Positions 59,621 to 64,000 of a stretch of 64,000 nucleotides of DNA are shown piece after piece (positions within the stretch are counted from its first letter, which is position 1; every line of letters starts with the position of its first letter). The notes under the pieces were generated by a model. That model was not told the DNA's origin. It did not search any database and was given only the letters and a program-made list of their open reading frames with translations. This stretch comes from Chrysophaeum taylorii (taxonomy: Eukaryota; Sar; Pelagophyceae; Pelagomonadales; Pelagomonadaceae): the NCBI GenBank assembly GCA_029834535.1, contig JAQMWT010000196.1:1-64000 (forward strand), read 5' to 3'. Both the position numbers and the translations under genes were made by a program.

Positions 59621-61800
59621 TCAACTGCGTTTTGTCGCCATTTTCCCTGTCTTCGAATCCCGCCACGCTGCAAATGCCAAATGGCTCACCTCTGTTGCCA
59701 CGGACCGCACACGTTTCGGGTGGGTCGAGGGCACCATCGTGTGGGCCAGCTCAAATGATGTGCAACTTGCTGGGGGTGGTCCGCTCCCCGGCTCCGCCAC
59801 TGCAACTGATTGAACAGTCGTCGATCTTACGCTCGCTGTTGGTTGGCCGGCGCCTGATATTACCAAGTTGCAGCGGGTGTGCCACGAGAACGAGGTTTGG
59901 TGGTCCACCTCCTTCCTAGCGGCGGACGGATATTTTTTTCATGACGCATGCATTCCTCCTTCGGCGGTGGAACGTGCTTGGTTCGCCGGGCGCTTAAAGA
60001 CATTACTCCATGTTCATACTTTCGGTCTTGTTGGGCCAGGTTTCGGGCTGGTCGCGCAATGGTAGGTGTCACCCGTGGTGGCGTTGTCTTGTGCATGGTT
60101 GACGGTCACCTGCGCATAGTTAAGGTGTGCAAGACACGGATGATGATAACGCGCTTGTCTGTGAATTGGAATCCGACAAACCACCGAGAGCTGCATCCAG
60201 ACGCAGCTGACTGATAAGTCGAAGAGGGTTGGTATGAGGGTCGTGTCCACGGCTTTCGGGCAGCGGCAGACACACTCACATCCTTCTTTGCGCTGGTGGC
60301 GACCAACTGGGATCCTAAAGCGTGGTTGTCCCGAAAGCCACGGCCATTGCGGTCTCTCGCGTCGGCATGCGTCGCCTTCCCGCGAAACGCCGCCGCCACG
60401 CTGGCGAGTTTCATCGTGAGCTTTTTTTACCTTTGCCGTTAAGCCCCGCTGCGATGCGCATCGAAATTACCTGTTTCCATACCCACCGCCACACAACCAT
60501 ACCTGCATCCCACGCCCCCCACTCTTCCCCGGACCTAGGTTCGGGCACCTACCACGCGACTGTCGCCGCCTGTTTTCTACGTGGGCCGCGCCTCGTTCTG
60601 CGCGTGATGGCTGTGGTGCTCGACCGCCTACCGATCATCTCGACGTGGCCAAGGACGGATCCGTCTCCAGAGCAGAGAGCGGGGCTGCTGTGGCCATTTC
60701 GATCCCGTCGCCCCACGCCTCTACACTTTCGCTTTGCGGGCCCTGGAACTTTATCTGCGCATCGTGCTGAGGTCGTGGGCATCTATGCCGCACAAGCTGC
60801 ACTTTGGTCCCTTCGTGATGTACTCCCTCGGGAACTCGTGAAAGCTGTCCTTGACAATAATGGCGCTGTGCTCGCACATTCAGGCCTCTCGCAGCGCCTG
60901 CCAGTCACATCCGGCGATGTTTGGTATGAGATTGCGCCCTTCATTCCGCGCCTAGCGACACGTTTTGGTTCATTTGACATCGCGTGGGTGCGTGGCCACC
61001 CCGAAAGCCGCAAATCCTCTTGCCAGCTCACCTTTGTCGAGTCTCTCCAACATTGTGCTGATGGCCTTGCGGCGCGTGCCCGGTGTGGAGCGGGTGCGGA
61101 TGGCCCTTCTTGCACGCGTTTCTGCCGTGGTCGGCGTTGTTTTGTCACCTTCCAGCGGCGGCGTCTGTTTGACGGGATTTGCTTCACTTCGCTGAAGTAG
61201 CTTGGCGTTGCGCTCCTTCGTGCATGTGAGCCTGCGGATGTCGATCCTCTCACTTTGCTCGTCCGGACATCTTTCGTCGGCCCGTGCATGTCATTCATGG
61301 TGCCGTGCAGCTTAAGTTCCTCATGGTCAATTCGCCACCCGAGAGCTCTCTGTTGCCTGAGGATTGTTGTCCCTGATCACAAGTGACGCTGTTGTCGCCG
61401 CCCTGGCGCTTCACCATCTTCTGACTACGTGCCCACATCACACTTTGACGACGGCGAGACAGAGTTATGTGGCTACTCTGCTGCTCCATCCTCTCGTACT
61501 CGCGAGCATGACTTTACAGCAATGGCTGACTTCCTGTCTCTCTGCTTCCCAAACTACACTTGCTCTTGATTACGGCCGCGACGTTCGTCTGCTCTTCCCG
61601 CTGCATACGGCACCGACGAAGCTTACAACTTTATGCGCGGTCGTTTGCCGGCGGAGCTTATTGACATCCTTGTTGCTTGTGACGTTGATGCTGATGGCGT
61701 GTGGTTGCCTTGTGTTCTCGCGACATGTGGCCGCCTCGCCCGGATAATTTGATGGCGGCCTGCTTGGGAGGTCTGGCATCATGCTGTGACCGTCTCCTAG
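59621..61800 (+). pseudogene. Degenerate LINE-type protein with RNase H domain
   Basis: The clearest part is within the frame 60322-61200: LSAHRAEVVGIYAAQAALWS, then VKAVLDNNGAVLAHS, FDIAWVRGHPES and CADGLAARARCG. The spaced E (HRAE), D (LDNNG), H (VRGH) and D (ADGLA) match the RNase H found downstream of RT in several LINE clades. After 61200 the reading HHLLTTCPHHTLTTARQS suggests the Cys/His element and tail that often follow. Upstream (59868-60420), readings such as NEVWWSTSFLAADGYFF and GFRAAADTLTSFFALVATNW look coding but are broken by stops. No RT motif is seen, so this is a 3' remnant. It is part of the duplicated unit. Confidence 0.55.
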
Positions 61801-62260
61801 CGTCATCTTCTCGTGTCTTTCTTCACAACAAAGCCTGCCGCTACTCTCTCCGTGCTTCTTTTCTTTTCCCTTGAACTCTTCTAGTGTCACGCCTTCTTGC
61901 CCTGCTCCCTTCTTCCTACTTTTACAGCCCCCCTTTTCGTTCTCGCGTCTTCCTTGTTTCCCTCTGCGCTAATCCATTCTGGCTCTTTGAGCCCGGGGAT
62001 TTCTTACCACAAGAACAATACCCCTGGTGCTTGTACCTTTCTTCGCTCTCCTTCTCCCACCTCCCCATTTTGCCCTCTTATTCTTTTGCTCTTTTCCTGC
62101 ATCCATCCTTCTTTAGTGTTCCCACTTCTTTTCTCTGTTCCTCTTTTTTCTCCATTGCCACCTTACTTCCCCCGTTGCGCTGTTTACTTCTTCTTCGCCG
62201 TCCTCTCTGGTCATTTCCTTCTTTATTTCTCCCCCTTTGCGCCCAGCCTTTCAGTTGAGC

Positions 62261-62286
62261 CTAACTAACTAACTAACTCCAGGCTA
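62261..62286 (-). mobile_element. Tail-only LINE micro-insertion (TTAG family)
   Basis: Relative to unit 1 (GAGCCTAGGAG), unit 2 has an extra 24 or so bases consisting of four CTAA repeats plus TCCAGG. On the minus strand this reads CCTGGAGTTAGTTAGTTAG, the end of the TTAG-tailed LINE family. The duplicated flank is only about 4 bp (CCTA/GCTA), so the assignment is tentative. Confidence 0.45.
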
Positions 62287-62483
62287 GGAGTTGCTTACTA
62301 TAACAAGGAGAACCGGAAGAAAGCGAGAAAGACTGAACAAGCACATCCGCCGTGGACCCTATACGCGGGTAGCGGTTGGCCCTATACCTGGTAGCCAAGA
62401 TTCGGTTGAGGTTCAAGATCGACAAATTTTAAACCCTTGTCCCAAAGATCGCGTTGAGAAGCGTGCAAAGCAAAAACAGAAGC

Positions 62484-63095
62484 ATGTTCTCCAAGGTCGT
62501 TCTCGCGCTTTGCCTCACGTCGGCTGCTGCCTTCGCGCCCGTGGCCTCCCACGCAGCCCCCAAGACCGTTGTCAAGGCCTTCGAGACCGAGCTCGGCGTC
62601 CAGGCCCCGCTCGGCTTCTTTGACCCTCTCGGCCTCCTCGCGGATGCCGACCAGGAGAAATTCGAGCGCCTCCGCTACGTCGAGATCAAGCACGGCCGCA
62701 TCTCGATGCTTGCCGTCCTCGGCCAGATCGTGACAAAGGCGGGGATCTTCCTCCCGGGTACCATCGACTACTCGGGCACCAAGTTCTCCGATGTCCCCAC
62801 TGGGTTCGGTGCCTTCTCCGCGATCCAACCGGCCGGCATCGCCCAGATCGTCGCCTTCGTCGGCTTCCTCGAGCTCTTCGTGATGAAGGACTCGGCCAAC
62901 GGCGCCGCTCCCGGCGAGTTCCCGGGCGACTTCCGCAACGGCGCGTTGGACTTCGGCTGGGACACGTTCTCGGCTGAGGAGAAGCTGAGCAAACGTGCGA
63001 TCGAGCTGAACAACGGCCGCGCTGCCATGATGGGCATCCTCGCGCTCATGGTCCACGAGGAGCTCGGTGTTTCCCTCTGGCCGGGTGGCATCTAA
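62484..63095 (+). CDS. Fucoxanthin-chlorophyll a/c-binding (light-harvesting) protein, copy 2
   Basis: Identical in protein sequence to copy 1, again with the preferred start at the second ATG (62484), the AFAP leader and three LHC helices. The 5' flank from about 62344 (GCCGTGGACCCTATACGCGG) and the 3' hairpin are shared, so both copies probably have the same promoter and are co-expressed. In this copy the upstream region is not interrupted by the LINE tail that sits 226 bp before the start of copy 1. Complete identity points to a recent duplication or gene conversion. Confidence 0.93.
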   Translation: MFSKVVLALCLTSAAAFAPVASHAAPKTVVKAFETELGVQAPLGFFDPLGLLADADQEKFERLRYVEIKHGRISMLAVLGQIVTKAGIFLPGTIDYSGTKFSDVPTGFGAFSAIQPAGIAQIVAFVGFLELFVMKDSANGAAPGEFPGDFRNGALDFGWDTFSAEEKLSKRAIELNNGRAAMMGILALMVHEELGVSLWPGGI

Positions 63096-64000
63096 GTGCA
63101 ATCACAGCATCGCTCCGGCCGCGACGGCCGCGCCTTTTCTTGCACATGAACCCAAGAGGATGACGTGAACCTAGGTAGATAAACAATGATGTGGGTCATA
63201 TCTCTAGCCTCCCTTCGTCGGGGTAGTGCGACAAAGTCGAATTTCCTGGTGAAGAGGGGGGTGGCTAGGATGTGCGCGATACTACAAGCTCATCTCGTTC
63301 GGAGATTAGGCGCGCAAAAGAACCAGAGAATGCTATAACGGATTACAGCATGTGTGGCAAAGACGACACGTATGACTGGAAGGCTCTTTGGCCTACTGCA
63401 GCAAATTGCGGTATGCGATCGCAGCGCGGCAATGCGCTTTGCGCTTTCTTGCTTCAGCCTGCGCTGTCCTCTAAGGTTTTCGTCCTTTCTTCCTCCTCAT
63501 CTGCGCTCATCCATTCTGGCTCTTTTCGAGCCTGGGAGTTGCTCACAATAACATGAAAATAATAGGTACCTCCTTTGCACTACATTCCTTTATCACGTGC
63601 CACCTTCAGCCCCCATCCTTTGACTTCCCTTCCGCAATTCTGCCTTCTGGCTCTTTGAGCCTGGCAGATGCTCTTTTCTCTTTCTCTGCGATCATCCATT
63701 CTGGCTCTTTGATCCTGGGAGTTGCTTATCATAAATAAAAAACTGGCTTCGAGCCTAGGAGTTCCTACCCATAAGAATAATACGCTCATTCGTCGAGCTC
63801 AACTGCGTTTTGTCGCCATTTTCCCTGTCTTCGAATGCCGCCACGCTGCAAATGCCAAATGGCTCACCTCTGTCGCCACGGACCGCACACGTTTCGGGTG
63901 GGTCGAGGGCACCATCGTGTGGGCCAGCTCAAATGATGTGCAACTTGCTGGGGGTGGTCCGCTCCCCGGCTCCGCCACTGCAACTGATTGAACAGTCGTC

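Larger units (their letters stand above)
57610..61838 (+). repeat. Duplication unit 1 (4.2 kb) carrying the light-harvesting gene
   Basis: Sequence from about 57610 is repeated from about 61838 in the same orientation to the window end. Offset is 4179 at the gene and 4223 at the left part; the difference is due to small insertions. The coding region encodes the same protein in both. The left flank is more diverged than the gene, and the right part (58160-59820) is nearly identical. Confidence 0.9.
61839..64000 (+). repeat. Duplication unit 2 (continues beyond the window)
   Basis: Colinear with 57610 onward and in the same orientation. It lacks the LINE tail present at 58079-58148, has one T fewer after the gene, and carries its own small insertion near 62261-62286. 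The match is still nearly perfect at the last base of the window, so the unit and perhaps the array continue. Confidence 0.9.

Noticed and set aside
1-64000. CRISPR arrays, bacterial operons or a prophage
   Set aside because: No regularly spaced repeats with unique spacers. The gene content (IFT122, LHC, LTR/LINE/hAT elements, spliceosomal intron, nuclear tRNA) is eukaryotic.

Overview
The window looks like nuclear DNA of a single-celled alga with a secondary, chlorophyll a/c-containing plastid, probably an ochrophyte (pelagophyte-like) or a related lineage. Reasons: two copies of a fucoxanthin-chlorophyll a/c type light-harvesting gene whose leader has the AFAP plastid-targeting motif; a ciliary IFT122 gene; very GC-rich host genes, mostly without introns; and a nuclear tRNA-Pro. 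The species is not certain from the sequence.

Layout. 1-5.6 kb: a degraded Ty1/copia element (minus strand; RT, RNase H and a downstream extra ORF) joined at its 5' side to a MULE-type DNA-binding fragment. 6.0 kb: tRNA-Pro(CGG). 6.7-8.4 kb: an unrecognised broken gene between direct repeats. 8.43-11.30 kb: a complete but coding-dead hAT transposon with terminal inverted repeats and a perfect 8-bp target duplication. 11.9-23.2 kb: a long minus-strand copia element with LTR, half-tRNA primer site, gag, protease, a cytosine-5 DNA methyltransferase-like domain, RT/RNase H and an extra 3' ORF. 24.3-24.9 kb: a small gene with two 61-residue repeats. 25.2-29.1 kb: a second, plus-strand copy of the methyltransferase-bearing element, with an integrase remnant after the methyltransferase. 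29.1-29.6 kb: an ankyrin pseudogene. 30.0-33.4 kb: IFT122. 35.9-46.0 kb: one giant gene (about 3,327 residues) with N-terminal EF-hands and seven tandem units of three related modules. 46.3-47.2 kb: a divergent mitochondrial-carrier-like gene. 47.2-57.6 kb: a nest of LTR fragments, 5'-truncated non-LTR inserts with clear target duplications, a Ty3/gypsy integrase tail and another copia/extra-ORF remnant. 57.6-64.0 kb: a head-to-tail duplication of a 4.2-kb unit carrying the light-harvesting gene and a LINE-type RNase H remnant.

The main novelty is a copia lineage that carries a C5-cytosine methyltransferase between protease and integrase/RT, and in all three copies where this region is present carries a further conserved Cys/His-rich ORF downstream of RNase H. 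A 21-bp box recurs six times in these elements. Methyltransferase motifs I, II, IV, VI, VIII, IX and X can be read, with catalytic residues retained, although both copies are now broken. The second novelty is the giant EF-hand repeat protein next to IFT122; I recognise no family for its repeats. The host genes are functionally separate: a cilium gene, a giant calcium-binding-type repeat protein, a carrier and a light-harvesting pair.
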